Below are positions 1-6,957 of a stretch of DNA of 13,248 nt, piece by piece. Each line of letters opens with the position of its first letter. Within the stretch, counting starts at the first letter, position 1. Both the position numbers and the translations under genes were made by a program. Source of the stretch: Bacillota bacterium. Its GTDB lineage: Bacteria > Bacillota > Clostridia > Christensenellales > CAG-138. The stretch is from NCBI GenBank assembly GCA_023409435.1, contig JAEYHP010000100.1, positions 1 to 13,248 on the forward strand, in the 5' to 3' direction. Below the pieces are notes generated by a model. The model ran no database searches. It was given only the letters and a program-made list of their open reading frames with translations, and was not told where the DNA came from.

Positions 1-645
1 TTCCAGGACCCCATGGCCTGCCTGAACCCCCGCAAGAAGGTCGGCGAAATCATAGCCCAGGGACTCGACATCCACCACTTGTGCAAGACACGGGCCGAGC
101 GCGAGGCCAAAGTGGCGGCCATGCTCAAAAAGGTGGGCCTCGCCCCCGAGCACGCCCACCGCTACCCGCACCAGTTCAGCGGCGGGCAGCGCCAGCGCGT
201 AGGTATTGCGCGCGCGCTTATCATGAACCCGAAGCTTGTGATCGCTGACGAATGCATCAGCGCACTCGACGTATCCATACAGGCCCAGGTGGTCAACCTG
301 ATGAAGGATTTGCAGGCCGAGACCGGCACCACATACCTGTTTATCGCCCACGATCTGTCCATGGTCAAATATATTTCGGACCGCATCGGCGTGATGCACC
401 TGGGGCATTTGGTGGAGACCGGAACCACCGACGAAATATTCGAAAACCCGGTGCATCCCTATACCCAGAGTCTATTGAGCGCCATCCCCCGCCCCAATCC
501 GCGCGTGGAAAAAAGCCGGGTGGCGCAGGGCTACGACTACAGGGAGCAAGGGGTGGAGTACGAAAAGGGCGCCCAGCATCATCTTGGCGGACAGCACTAC
601 GTGCTCGCAACGCCTGATGAACTGAACCGGTGGACCAAGCGGTAA
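1..645 (+). CDS. Oligopeptide/dipeptide ABC transporter ATP-binding subunit (OppF/DppF type), 5' truncated
   Basis: This is the C-terminal part of a cytoplasmic ATPase that powers uptake of peptides or similar solutes through an Opp/Dpp-type importer. The frame is open from the first base, which begins with the Q-loop (FQDP, then LNPR), so the Walker A half lies outside the window. The ABC signature SGGQRQR is at bases 178-198, Walker B follows (LVIADE), and the H-loop is AHDLS. The D-loop reads DECISALD rather than DEPISALD, a substitution I recall from other Firmicutes OppF proteins, so it need not be a defect. The end carries the Opp-specific tail (HPYTQSLLSAIP), which separates this family from other ABC ATPases. 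About 40 extra polar residues follow it. The partner permeases and binding protein are presumably upstream. OppF versus DppF cannot be decided here. Confidence 0.93.
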   Translation, partial: FQDPMACLNPRKKVGEIIAQGLDIHHLCKTRAEREAKVAAMLKKVGLAPEHAHRYPHQFSGGQRQRVGIARALIMNPKLVIADECISALDVSIQAQVVNLMKDLQAETGTTYLFIAHDLSMVKYISDRIGVMHLGHLVETGTTDEIFENPVHPYTQSLLSAIPRPNPRVEKSRVAQGYDYREQGVEYEKGAQHHLGGQHYVLATPDELNRWTKR

Positions 646-690
646 GGAAACTGCTGCCTCCGGCGTTGCAAGTTCATTGCAGACATTTTT

Positions 691-722
691 AAAGAAAGCA
701 TCCGCTAGCGGATGCTTTCTTT
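691..722 (+). terminator. Perfect 32-bp palindrome, probable bidirectional terminator
   Basis: A 14-bp perfect stem (AAAGAAAGCATCCG with its exact complement) flanks the self-complementary core CTAG. It begins 46 bases after the stop of the oligopeptide ATPase gene. The 3' arm ends TTTCTTT, giving a U-rich end on the + transcript, and the symmetry would do the same for leftward transcripts. It could also end the leftward small ORF at 794-943. Confidence 0.75.
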
Positions 723-793
723 TATGGAAAACGAAATAAAGCGAAAAAGGATTATTCCCCCGCTTACGGTAAATTCAAATCAGAGACATGCCG

Positions 794-943
794 TCATGCC
801 CCGCCATCCGCCTTTCCTTCTTCCATTTCGCCCCCTAAAAGCCGGTTAAGCGCTTCGTCCTCAATGTCCGCGTATTCATGATAGTATGGCTGCTCATTTG
901 ACCAAAGGCCATAAATTTCTTCTTTTCCTGTGCGCTTCATCAT
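794..943 (-). CDS. Candidate 49-residue small acidic protein, unknown function
   Basis: This short leftward frame starts MMKRTGKEEIYG and ends EEGKADGGA. I do not recognise it. It is rich in Glu and Tyr in the first two thirds, has no membrane segment or signal peptide, and looks like a soluble acidic peptide rather than random sequence. A weak purine-rich ribosome site (AGAAAGG) lies about ten bases before the tandem ATG codons. The palindromic terminator at 691-722 lies downstream and a terminator for the reductase gene lies upstream, so it would be a self-contained transcription unit. I see no convincing promoter. The rest of 646-1122 holds only the two terminators. It may be non-coding. 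Confidence 0.4.
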   Translation of the reverse strand: MMKRTGKEEIYGLWSNEQPYYHEYADIEDEALNRLLGGEMEEGKADGGA

Positions 944-1048
944 GGTACACGCCCTTTCTGTATTGGTTTTCCGTACACATAGTCATGCCCCATTTTCAAT
1001 GGCTTATGTCTTCTATATAACCCGCGCTGCGCCGGACAAACAAAAGAA

Positions 1049-1082
1049 GACGGCGGTAGCGCACAATGCGCCAACCGCCGCC
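1049..1082 (-). terminator. Rho-independent terminator after the flavoprotein reductase gene
   Basis: A GC-rich hairpin (arms built on GGCGGCGGT and ACCGCC, inner stem around GCGCA with a CAA loop, one mismatch and one bulge) lies about 40 bases past the stop of the leftward reductase gene. Leftward, the stem is followed by TCTTCTTTTG. On the + strand it is followed by six T's, so it can work in both directions. Confidence 0.75.
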
Positions 1083-1122
1083 TTTTTTGAACAGGGGTTA
1101 AGAACGCCCCTGCCGCTCTTTG

Positions 1123-3246
1123 TTACTTTGCCGCATTTCGGCCCGCGATCTGCCCGAACGTAAAGATGTCAGCAATCGCGTTGCCGCCCAGGCGGTTGCC
1201 TGCGTGAATGCCCCCGGCGACTTCGCCCGCTGCCCACAGGCCTTCAATCGCGCTGCCATCTGCGCGCAGAACGCGTGCTTCGGTATCAATCACGATGCCG
1301 CCCATCGTATGGTGCAGCGAGGCCTTCCTGGGGCTGATGCAGATATAGGTGTTGGGGTCCGCATCGATCGCTTCCAGGTCAATGCCGCCTGCAATTACTT
1401 CCTTGCCAAACTCATCGTCATGCTGGTTTTTGACATACTCATTGTACTTTTCGATGGTTGCGCGCAGCGCTTCCTCCGTAAAGGCAGGAGCAACGCCTGC
1501 GGCGGGATTCTTGGAAGCCTCCGCAACCTCGGCAAGCGTGTTGCCCACCCAAATATGACCGCCGTCCACCATGCCCTGGATGCGTTCGTCAATCTCCGTA
1601 CCCTTTAAGAACTGGGACGGATTGTTGAGATCCCCGCGGCCCGCATAGATGATGTAGAAAATTCCGTCTTCCAGCGCAAGAGAAGCTTTTGCAAGCACGT
1701 CGCGCTCGGCATATTCGTTGACAAAGCGGTTGCCTTGGCCGTCAATCCAGATCTGCTCCGCCGCATCGCCCCAGATGCCGTCCGTCATCGTACCCTTCGT
1801 GGGAGAGGAAGAAGGCATCATCTGCGCAATCTCCATCCCGGTAAGATCGGCGCCTATGGCTCCGGCCATCACAATGCCGTCGCCCTCGTTTGTGCCAAGG
1901 TTGGTCGAAAGCGTATGGTCGGAAAGGTTTTTACCCCAATATTTGTCGTATTGCTTTACCATGGCCGCATTCGCCGCATAGCCGCCCGTGGCAAGCACGA
2001 CGCCCTTCGCGGTATTGATGGTGATCTTGGTCCCGTCGGCCTGCTCGGCCTTCGCGCCCACTACCTTGCCGTTGACGTCCGCCAAAAGCTCCGTGCCGCG
2101 TGTCTCCGTATAAATGGTTACGCCGTTTTCTCTAGCTACCTTTTCCATTTCGGGAATACGGTCGGCGCCCGACATGAAGCTGTGCGTGCGCGGCCACATT
2201 GCTCCAAGCACGGTGCTGAGGCCGGTACTGCCGTTTTCCTGCGTCGCTTTGCCGTACACAGCGCCAAGGCCGATTTCACCCATCCATTCAAACGAAGGCA
2301 ATGCCTGCTCGGCAAGCACCTTTGCAAGTTTGATGTCGGAGGCGATCCAGCTACCATCGCTCAGTTGCCTTAATCCGCCGATGTATATCTGCCACATGTG
2401 CATGGCAACGGAATCAAAGCCGGGCAGATCCTCGCCCACGGTCTTGCCTTTGTTCGCGGCATAAAAGTCGTTAATGTCCTTCTTTACCTGCGCAAGAACC
2501 TCTTTCCATTCCGGGAACTGATCCAGCTTGAGTGCCGGGTCGCTTTCGTCCATAGCCAGATACCTGTCCATGGTATCCTTCTGAGCCTTCGTCAGCTTCA
2601 TGAGCGCCTGCGCCTCGGGATCTACCGCGTTATATGCGGCGCCCGCCACCATCGTATTGCCGCCAAGCACGGAACCCTTTTCAATCAATATAACCCTTGC
2701 GCCCTGCTGCGCCGCGGTAATCGCTGCGGACAGGCCAGCGCCGCCGCCGCCCATGACCAGGACATCCGTATCCCATGTCTCGTCGGGCTTCGGCGCAGGC
2801 GTATATTGATTGGCCTTGAGCGCATCCACGTCAAGCCCAGCCTTTTCCGCGGCATCCGCAACGGCGTTCATGATGCCGAAGCTGGAAAGCGTAGCGCCTG
2901 TAACGGTATCCACGCTCAAGCTCTGATGTTCCACAATCTGTGCGGGAATGCGTTCCTTGGCCACCGCCGTGATGTTCGGCGTTTCGGAATATGTCACATA
3001 TTCAATCCCCGTGATAATGCCCTTTTCCACCGTCATGTTTACGGTGATGGGGCCTTGCATACCATGGCCTTCCCCTTCAAATACGCCGGAAATGTCCGTT
3101 GCCGGAGCTGCCGTTTGTTCCGCCGGGGTCGCTTCCGGCACCGCGGTCGGTTCCGCCGCCGCAGGCTGCTGTGCACAGCCTGCACTCAGCGTCAGCGTCA
3201 TCAAAATGACCAGCACAAGCGCCAACCCTCTTGTCCGCTTCTTCAT
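1123..3246 (-). CDS. Lipid-anchored flavoprotein reductase (FMN-binding + FAD-binding fumarate/urocanate reductase family)
   Basis: A 707-residue extracytoplasmic reductase expected to pass electrons from a membrane flavin chain to an unsaturated acceptor. A lipoprotein signal peptide ends in LSAGC (Cys24), followed by an Ala/Pro/Thr linker to about residue 50. An FMN-binding domain (about 54-134) has the ApbE flavinylation motif DTVTGAT, with Thr119 the predicted attachment residue. The FAD domain starts near 161 with the dinucleotide-binding run GGGGAG (166-171) and Glu189, and ends with the FAD-binding LGGNA (687-691). Compared with soluble fumarate reductases it keeps the catalytic-acid Arg (ERD, Arg515), the HHTMGG histidine (645-646) and the Arg before LGGNA (Arg685). 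The region matching fumarate-reductase His365 and TEAVRG reads QMM and TDGIWG, so the substrate is probably not fumarate; it cannot be named. No heme-binding motif is present. The ATG at 3246 is chosen because AGGAGG lies seven bases upstream; the ATG at 3252 is only one base from it. A MerR regulator is divergent and probably activates it. Confidence 0.93.
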   Translation of the reverse strand: MKKRTRGLALVLVILMTLTLSAGCAQQPAAAEPTAVPEATPAEQTAAPATDISGVFEGEGHGMQGPITVNMTVEKGIITGIEYVTYSETPNITAVAKERIPAQIVEHQSLSVDTVTGATLSSFGIMNAVADAAEKAGLDVDALKANQYTPAPKPDETWDTDVLVMGGGGAGLSAAITAAQQGARVILIEKGSVLGGNTMVAGAAYNAVDPEAQALMKLTKAQKDTMDRYLAMDESDPALKLDQFPEWKEVLAQVKKDINDFYAANKGKTVGEDLPGFDSVAMHMWQIYIGGLRQLSDGSWIASDIKLAKVLAEQALPSFEWMGEIGLGAVYGKATQENGSTGLSTVLGAMWPRTHSFMSGADRIPEMEKVARENGVTIYTETRGTELLADVNGKVVGAKAEQADGTKITINTAKGVVLATGGYAANAAMVKQYDKYWGKNLSDHTLSTNLGTNEGDGIVMAGAIGADLTGMEIAQMMPSSSPTKGTMTDGIWGDAAEQIWIDGQGNRFVNEYAERDVLAKASLALEDGIFYIIYAGRGDLNNPSQFLKGTEIDERIQGMVDGGHIWVGNTLAEVAEASKNPAAGVAPAFTEEALRATIEKYNEYVKNQHDDEFGKEVIAGGIDLEAIDADPNTYICISPRKASLHHTMGGIVIDTEARVLRADGSAIEGLWAAGEVAGGIHAGNRLGGNAIADIFTFGQIAGRNAAK

Positions 3247-3253
3247 TGCCATT

Positions 3254-3259
3254 CCTCCT
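3254..3259 (-). promoter_or_regulatory. Ribosome binding site that fixes the reductase start
   Basis: A perfect AGGAGG lies seven bases before the ATG at 3246 and only one base before the in-frame ATG at 3252. Normal spacing therefore selects the downstream start, removing two residues from the longest frame. Confidence 0.8.
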
Positions 3260-3290
3260 ATCTCTTCATGTGAAAATCTTCACAAAAAAC

Positions 3291-3321
3291 AGAATACACT
3301 TTACAACCGTTTTAAAGTCAA
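3291..3321 (-). promoter_or_regulatory. MerR-type promoter of the reductase gene (19-bp spacer)
   Basis: Reading leftward, the -35 is TTGACT (3316-3321) and the -10 is TATTCT (3291-3296), separated by exactly 19 bases. Normal sigma-70 promoters have about 17. Overlong 19-20 bp spacers are the hallmark of promoters that MerR-family proteins activate by twisting the DNA. The spacer is filled by the dyad at 3298-3318. Confidence 0.8.
3298..3318. promoter_or_regulatory. Operator dyad for the adjacent MerR regulator
   Basis: A 21-bp inverted repeat has arms ACTTTA and TAAAGT. Inside them is a second matching triplet pair (AAC and GTT) around a central C, with one mismatched pair between the two. 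It sits between the -35 and -10 of the reductase promoter and overlaps the -35 by three bases, the position expected for a MerR activator site. On the + strand, TTTACA at 3300-3305 and CATAAT at 3326-3331 (20-base gap) could form the regulator's own promoter and imply autoregulation, but this is weak. Confidence 0.75.
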
Positions 3322-3414
3322 GTACCATAATTGTGTTTCCTGTAACAATCCTGTCGAAAAATTAGCAAGCCGGTTTTTCTGGCCCTTGCCCCGCCCGTAG
3401 GAGGACATAAGCCC

Positions 3415-4209
3415 ATGAGGGAATACAACATCAGTGAAGTCGCAAAAATGTTCGGCATCTGCAGCGAGTCGCTGCGCAACTATGAACGAAGAGGGTTAAT
3501 TGCCCCGCTGCGTGGAGAAAACGGGTACCGCACCTATACAAATCCGGATATTTATATGCTGTCTGGCATACGTTTTTTGCGCAACGGAGGCTATTCGCTT
3601 GAAGACGTCGAAAAACTATGCCGGGCAACATATGACGAAGGGCTTACTATACGGCGCACCCGCTGCGAAGAGCTGGAAAAAGAGATCGATTATCTTACAT
3701 GCAAATTGCAGGCCATGCGTATGGAATATGACGAATTCGAGTCTTTAAAGAATTGTGACGGCATTGCGCATACAACCAGCCCTGCCATGCTGCGTCTGAA
3801 CAATCAGGTCGATGACTTTTTTCTCATCGACGACGCAAATATTTTGGAATGGGTCGAGCGCATGCCCATTGTGCGGATTTCCCCGGCATTCAGCAAAGAG
3901 GCCGTACTGAGCGGACGGGACGAGGTACGTTTCGGATATGCGGTTCCGCTGGAACTTGCCCGGCTTCTCGGGCTTGACAATACGCCCGGCGCTGAAATCA
4001 AGGAGCCGCAGGCGTGTCTGACGACCGTTGTCTGCAGCCAGGGAGAGCATTACCTGAGCTCGCGCATGCTAAAACATGTGCTGCAGTCTTGCCGTGAGCA
4101 GCGCCTGGCGCTTACGGGGGATATATGGGGGATCACGATCGGCGCGCATATGAAAGGCGGGCGGGTTACCCGCTGCCATCGGCTCTATATCCCGGTGGAT
4201 CCCATTTAA
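3415..4209 (+). CDS. MerR-family transcriptional regulator, probable activator of the divergent reductase gene
   Basis: A 264-residue cytoplasmic DNA-binding protein. The N-terminal MerR winged helix-turn-helix spans about residues 4-70 (YNISEVAKMFGICSESLRNYERRGLI, quoted here in two parts: YNISEVAKMFGI and CSESLRNYERRGLI; then GYRTYTNPDI). A coiled-coil dimerisation helix follows (about 76-112). A C-terminal domain of about 130 residues ends in YIPVD and probably senses a small molecule; it resembles effector domains of the BmrR/GyrI type only loosely. The protein is far longer than metal-sensing MerR proteins (about 140 residues), which favours an organic ligand. Nine cysteines are scattered through it without a clear metal-site pattern. 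AGGAGG lies ten bases before the ATG. The gene diverges from the reductase gene across a 168-base region containing the 19-bp-spacer promoter and dyad, so the reductase is the likely target and its substrate the likely inducer. Confidence 0.9.
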   Translation: MREYNISEVAKMFGICSESLRNYERRGLIAPLRGENGYRTYTNPDIYMLSGIRFLRNGGYSLEDVEKLCRATYDEGLTIRRTRCEELEKEIDYLTCKLQAMRMEYDEFESLKNCDGIAHTTSPAMLRLNNQVDDFFLIDDANILEWVERMPIVRISPAFSKEAVLSGRDEVRFGYAVPLELARLLGLDNTPGAEIKEPQACLTTVVCSQGEHYLSSRMLKHVLQSCREQRLALTGDIWGITIGAHMKGGRVTRCHRLYIPVDPI

Positions 4210-4236
4210 AAATCCTGTCCCTTAGAACGGATGAAA

Positions 4237-4266
4237 AAAGCACACCGCAAGGGTGCTTTCTGTTTT
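4237..4266. terminator. Bidirectional terminator between convergent genes
   Basis: The stem AAAGCAC/GTGCTTT continues through a bulged A into CC/GG and closes on a GCAA tetraloop. On the + strand it is followed by CTGTTTTT, ending the merR transcript. Leftward it is followed by a run of six T's, ending the membrane-protease transcript. Confidence 0.85.
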
Positions 4267-4276
4267 TCACCTCTTT

Positions 4277-5047
4277 TCAGCCAAATACGAAATACATGAT
4301 GAGGCTAACAATCGTAATCACCCCATTCAGGGCATTGTGAGCAAGTACTGGGCCAATAACACTTTTTGTTTTTGTAAACAAGTATCCGAAAAAAACGCCG
4401 AATATCAAACAGGTTATTTGCTGCGGAAGATAAACATGCGTGATTCTAAAGGGATTCAAATTAAAATTGATATGAGCAAGCATAAAAATAAGGGTTGCGG
4501 CAGCTACCGCGATGATATTTGATTTTCTTTCGGGTTTTATAAATTTACCAAGCAAAAGCAGCATGGGTGGTATGGCAAGCGACCGGAATAGAATTTCCTC
4601 GCTGGTGCCGGTAAGAAGAATTTCAAAAAGAAAATATCCCAGGAAATTTTTGAATGTCAGCGGAAACGCAAAAGCAGCGGACATATTGGTTGTCTTAATC
4701 ATGTAAATACTTCCGGCGGCTTGAATAACGGCCCATATGCCGCAAAATATCAGTACCGCTTTTACGGAATATTTAAAATCATTTTTATTGAACCCAAAGT
4801 CCGTCAATTTCAATTTCGTGATCTTTGAAATGATCAATATCAAAAACAACGCGATGATCGCCTGTAAGATATGATGAATGGTGATTAATAAAAAGCTGTT
4901 GTCAGGATCAATTCCTCTAAAAACACCATACAATTTCTCAGCGATGGTAAACGAGACAGAACTAATTACAGTTATTGCGAGAAACAGTAAAACGAATAGC
5001 GCAATGACTTTCAAAACACTTGTGAGATTGATGAGCCACTTTTTCAT
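4277..5047 (-). CDS. CPBP-family intramembrane metalloprotease (CAAX/Abi type)
   Basis: A 256-residue integral membrane protein with about seven or eight hydrophobic helices. The family motifs are present in order: EE-x3-R at residues 150-155 (SEEILFRS), F-x3-H at 188-192 (FMLAH), and H-x3-N at 237-241 (HNALN). These give the glutamates and histidines that bind catalytic zinc in Rce1-like proteases. In bacteria such proteins serve in bacteriocin self-immunity or in processing of membrane peptides; which applies here cannot be told, as no bacteriocin gene is nearby. The gene is strikingly AT-rich (bases 4861-4920 are 20/60 G+C, against 41/60 in a sample of the M20 gene) and its codon use differs from all neighbours, suggesting acquisition by transfer. 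AGGAAAAGG lies just before the ATG. Terminators flank it on both sides, so it is probably transcribed alone. Confidence 0.88.
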   Translation of the reverse strand: MKKWLINLTSVLKVIALFVLLFLAITVISSVSFTIAEKLYGVFRGIDPDNSFLLITIHHILQAIIALFLILIISKITKLKLTDFGFNKNDFKYSVKAVLIFCGIWAVIQAAGSIYMIKTTNMSAAFAFPLTFKNFLGYFLFEILLTGTSEEILFRSLAIPPMLLLLGKFIKPERKSNIIAVAAATLIFMLAHINFNLNPFRITHVYLPQQITCLIFGVFFGYLFTKTKSVIGPVLAHNALNGVITIVSLIMYFVFG

Positions 5048-5073
5048 AATCCTTTTCCTTTGTCACACTTAAA

Positions 5074-5102
5074 TTAAAAAGCCTCCCCTTACTATAGAGG
5101 GC
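5074..5102 (-). terminator. Weak hairpin terminator after the ProXp-type gene
   Basis: Reading leftward, GCCCTC and GGAGGC can pair with one bulged A and wobble pairs, followed by CTTTTTAATTT. It starts a few bases past the deacylase stop codon. The stem is imperfect, so the call is tentative. Confidence 0.4.
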
Positions 5103-5106
5103 CCTG

Positions 5107-5592
5107 TCAGATATTTATATACGTCACCGAGTTTCCATGCGCGCGGAGTACTTTCTCCGCATCCTCCATGGAAAGAAACACCGTGCATGTATTGCGGTTC
5201 GCGTGAAAACCGATGCTCTTGCAGCCGCGAAGCTCCTCATCGATAACCACCTCCACCGCCCGCTCCGTATCGTTGAGCACGCCGAACACGCTGACGGAGC
5301 CCTTCGTAAGGCCCATGTACCGCATCAGCCGTTCTTCGGAGGCGAAAGAGAGCGGCCTTGTATTGAGCTTCTCCCTGAGTTCCTTCAAGTCCGCCGTTTT
5401 ATGCTTTTTGAGCGCCACCACAAAGTGGCGCTTTCCTTTTTCATCCTTCAGGAACAGGTTCTTTGGGATCTCTTCGCCGTCGTCCACATGTTCGAGCTCC
5501 ATTTCCTCCACGGTAAATATCGCCGGATGTTCCACCGCGCGGTAGGAGATGCCCATCCCATTGAGTGCGGCGAACACAATTTCTTCCTGCAT
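5107..5592 (-). CDS. YbaK/ProXp-type aminoacyl-tRNA deacylase (Ala-tRNA(Pro) editing)
   Basis: A 161-residue cytoplasmic protein of the YbaK/prolyl-tRNA-synthetase-associated fold. It probably hydrolyses mischarged Ala-tRNA(Pro) in trans, as ProXp-ala (PrdX) does. Family signatures are HPAIFTVEE (22-30), the conserved lysine in PKNLFLKD (Lys44), the KGKR-HFVVAL segment, and GFHANRNTCTVFLS (128-141), which matches the family's FHPN-x-NT stretch with Ala in place of Pro. The length fits a standalone deacylase. GAGGT precedes the ATG by about seven bases. It diverges from the M20 amidohydrolase. YbaK (Cys-tRNA(Pro)) specificity is possible, but the motifs fit ProXp-ala better. Confidence 0.88.
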   Translation of the reverse strand: MQEEIVFAALNGMGISYRAVEHPAIFTVEEMELEHVDDGEEIPKNLFLKDEKGKRHFVVALKKHKTADLKELREKLNTRPLSFASEERLMRYMGLTKGSVSVFGVLNDTERAVEVVIDEELRGCKSIGFHANRNTCTVFLSMEDAEKVLRAHGNSVTYINI

Positions 5593-5628
5593 GAAAGTAC
5601 CTCATCCGTATTACGACAAACTTTTACC

Positions 5629-5657
5629 ATAATACCCCAAGGCTGCAAAAAACGCAA
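5629..5657 (-). promoter_or_regulatory. Possible proximal promoter of the deacylase gene
   Basis: Leftward, TATTAT (5629-5634) lies 17 bases from TTGCGT (5652-5657). The -10 is good and the -35 is poor. Confidence 0.4.
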
Positions 5658-5687
5658 TACAGAACCCGCCGCGCGGTTACAGCATAA

Positions 5688-5695
5688 ATTATAGC
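5688..5695 (-). promoter_or_regulatory. Extended -10 promoter upstream of the deacylase gene
   Basis: Leftward, the sequence reads TGCTATAAT, a consensus -10 preceded by the TG of extended -10 promoters, which can work without a -35. It would give a leader of about 90 bases. It lies back to back with the M20 promoter at 5702-5731. Confidence 0.45.
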
Positions 5696-5701
5696 ATGGC
5701 A

Positions 5702-5731
5702 TTGACGCTTTTCCTCGGATGCCGCTATACT
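5702..5731 (+). promoter_or_regulatory. Promoter of the M20 amidohydrolase gene
   Basis: TTGACG (5702-5707) and TATACT (5726-5731) each match consensus at five of six bases, with an 18-base spacer. They lie about 54 bases before the start codon. A short hairpin (AAAAGC/GCTTTT, loop GTC, 5743-5754) falls near the start of the transcript; its role is unknown. Confidence 0.65.
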
Positions 5732-5784
5732 ATAAGAAGTCGAAAAGCGTCGCTTTTTGCTAAGAAAGCGTTTGGGGAAATATC

Positions 5785-6939
5785 ATGCAACTAAGCAAAG
5801 CGGTTCTGTCCGTGCGGAAAGAGTGCACCAAAGTTCGGCGCGACCTGCACCGCATACCCGAAACCGCGTTTGAAGAATATCAGACACAGGCGTATGTGCT
5901 CAAGTACCTGGAGGTACTCCGGCCCAATGTGCTCATAAAGCTTGCGGGCACCGGCGTAAAGGCGGTGTTCTACGCGAAGGACGCCAAAGAAACCATAGCG
6001 TTCCGCGCGGATATGGACGGGCTGCCCGTTGAGGAATGGACGAATGTGCCCTACGCTTCCGAGCATCAGGGCAAGATGCACGCCTGCGGGCATGACGGGC
6101 ATGTTACCGTTGCGCTGCTGCTTGCAAGGCTTGTAAACGAACACCGCGACCGGCTCACAGTAAACGTGGTGCTTTTGTTCCAGCCCGGCGAGGAAGGCGG
6201 CGGCGGCGCGAAAAGAATGATTGAAGACGGCGCGCTGCATGACCCGCGGGTAGACCGTATCTACGCGCTGCACGTGTTTCCGGAGCTTCGCATCGGCCAG
6301 CTTGGCGTGCGGCGCGGTACGTTCATGGCGCAGTCCTGCGGGTTTGACCTGACGGTATACGGCAAAAGCGCGCACGGCGCAAGCCCGGATAAGGGGATAG
6401 ACGCAGTGGTCGCAGCGGCGGAGCTTATTACCATGCTGCAGACCGTCGTTTCCCGCTCCACAAGCCCGGATGAACCCATCGTGCTCACTATAGGCAAAAT
6501 CCACGGCGGCGAGGCGCGGAACATCATTTGCGACAAGGTTGTGATGTCCGGCACGCTGCGCACGTTCTCCAATGAAATGCGCGAACAGGTGATGGAGCGC
6601 ATCGGGAAAATACTCGCGGGCTTTGAGGTCGCCACCGGCATTACCACGGAGTTTAAAGAGGTGCAGCTCTATTACAGCGTGGAAAACCCTGTGGACATGA
6701 CGGAAGAATTCCAGCTCCTTATGAAATCCGACGTGCAGCCCATGTCGCACCTGATGATCGGAGAGGATTTTTCGTTTTACCAGCAGGAGATTCCGGGGTT
6801 GTTCTTCTTTGTGGGCGTAGCGGAATACAGCGGCTTCCCGCCGCTGCACAGCCCGCATTTCAATTTTAATGAAGAAGCGCTTCTATACGGCCTGGAGGCC
6901 TATTGCAGGATGCTGGAAATCTCCAAAGAAGCGCAATAA
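5785..6939 (+). CDS. M20-family amidohydrolase (N-acyl-amino-acid / hippurate hydrolase type)
   Basis: A 384-residue cytoplasmic metallopeptidase expected to remove an acyl group from an N-acylated amino acid or similar amide. Family motifs run in order: RRDLHRIPE (18-26), FRADMDGLP (73-81), the metal-binding HACGHDGH (99-106, with Cys101 and His103), QPGEEGGGG (133-141, Glu136/Glu137), the ALHV histidine (His163), GKSAHGASP (193-201, start of the dimerisation/lid domain, His197), and PPLHSPHFNFNE (352-363, His355). All metal ligands are present and the length is normal. The exact substrate cannot be told; candidates are N-acetyl amino acids, N-acetyl-diaminopimelate, hippurate and indoleacetyl amino acids. 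A weak GGGG lies seven bases before the ATG. The last seven bases of the gene lie in one copy of a 21-bp repeat flanking an inserted element. Confidence 0.92.
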   Translation: MQLSKAVLSVRKECTKVRRDLHRIPETAFEEYQTQAYVLKYLEVLRPNVLIKLAGTGVKAVFYAKDAKETIAFRADMDGLPVEEWTNVPYASEHQGKMHACGHDGHVTVALLLARLVNEHRDRLTVNVVLLFQPGEEGGGGAKRMIEDGALHDPRVDRIYALHVFPELRIGQLGVRRGTFMAQSCGFDLTVYGKSAHGASPDKGIDAVVAAAELITMLQTVVSRSTSPDEPIVLTIGKIHGGEARNIICDKVVMSGTLRTFSNEMREQVMERIGKILAGFEVATGITTEFKEVQLYYSVENPVDMTEEFQLLMKSDVQPMSHLMIGEDFSFYQQEIPGLFFFVGVAEYSGFPPLHSPHFNFNEEALLYGLEAYCRMLEISKEAQ

Positions 6940-6953
6940 TGGTTTAACCGCCC
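6933..6953 (+). repeat. Left copy of a 21-bp direct repeat flanking the palindromic element
   Basis: This segment matches 7142-7162 at 19 of 21 positions (differences at 6939/7148 and 6947/7156, both A to G). It contains the M20 stop codon. The pair brackets the MITE-like element. Confidence 0.85.
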
Positions 6954-6957
6954 CAGG

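Noticed and set aside
2398..3273. Long rightward open frame (291 codons) opposite the reductase
   Set aside because: It is the antisense of a high-GC gene with clear family motifs. Its translation is rich in Arg, His and Cys with no domain and no ribosome site.
5791..6858. Leftward open frame of 355 codons opposite the M20 gene
   Set aside because: It is an antisense shadow of a gene with all M20 metal-binding motifs; its composition is Arg/His/Val-rich noise.
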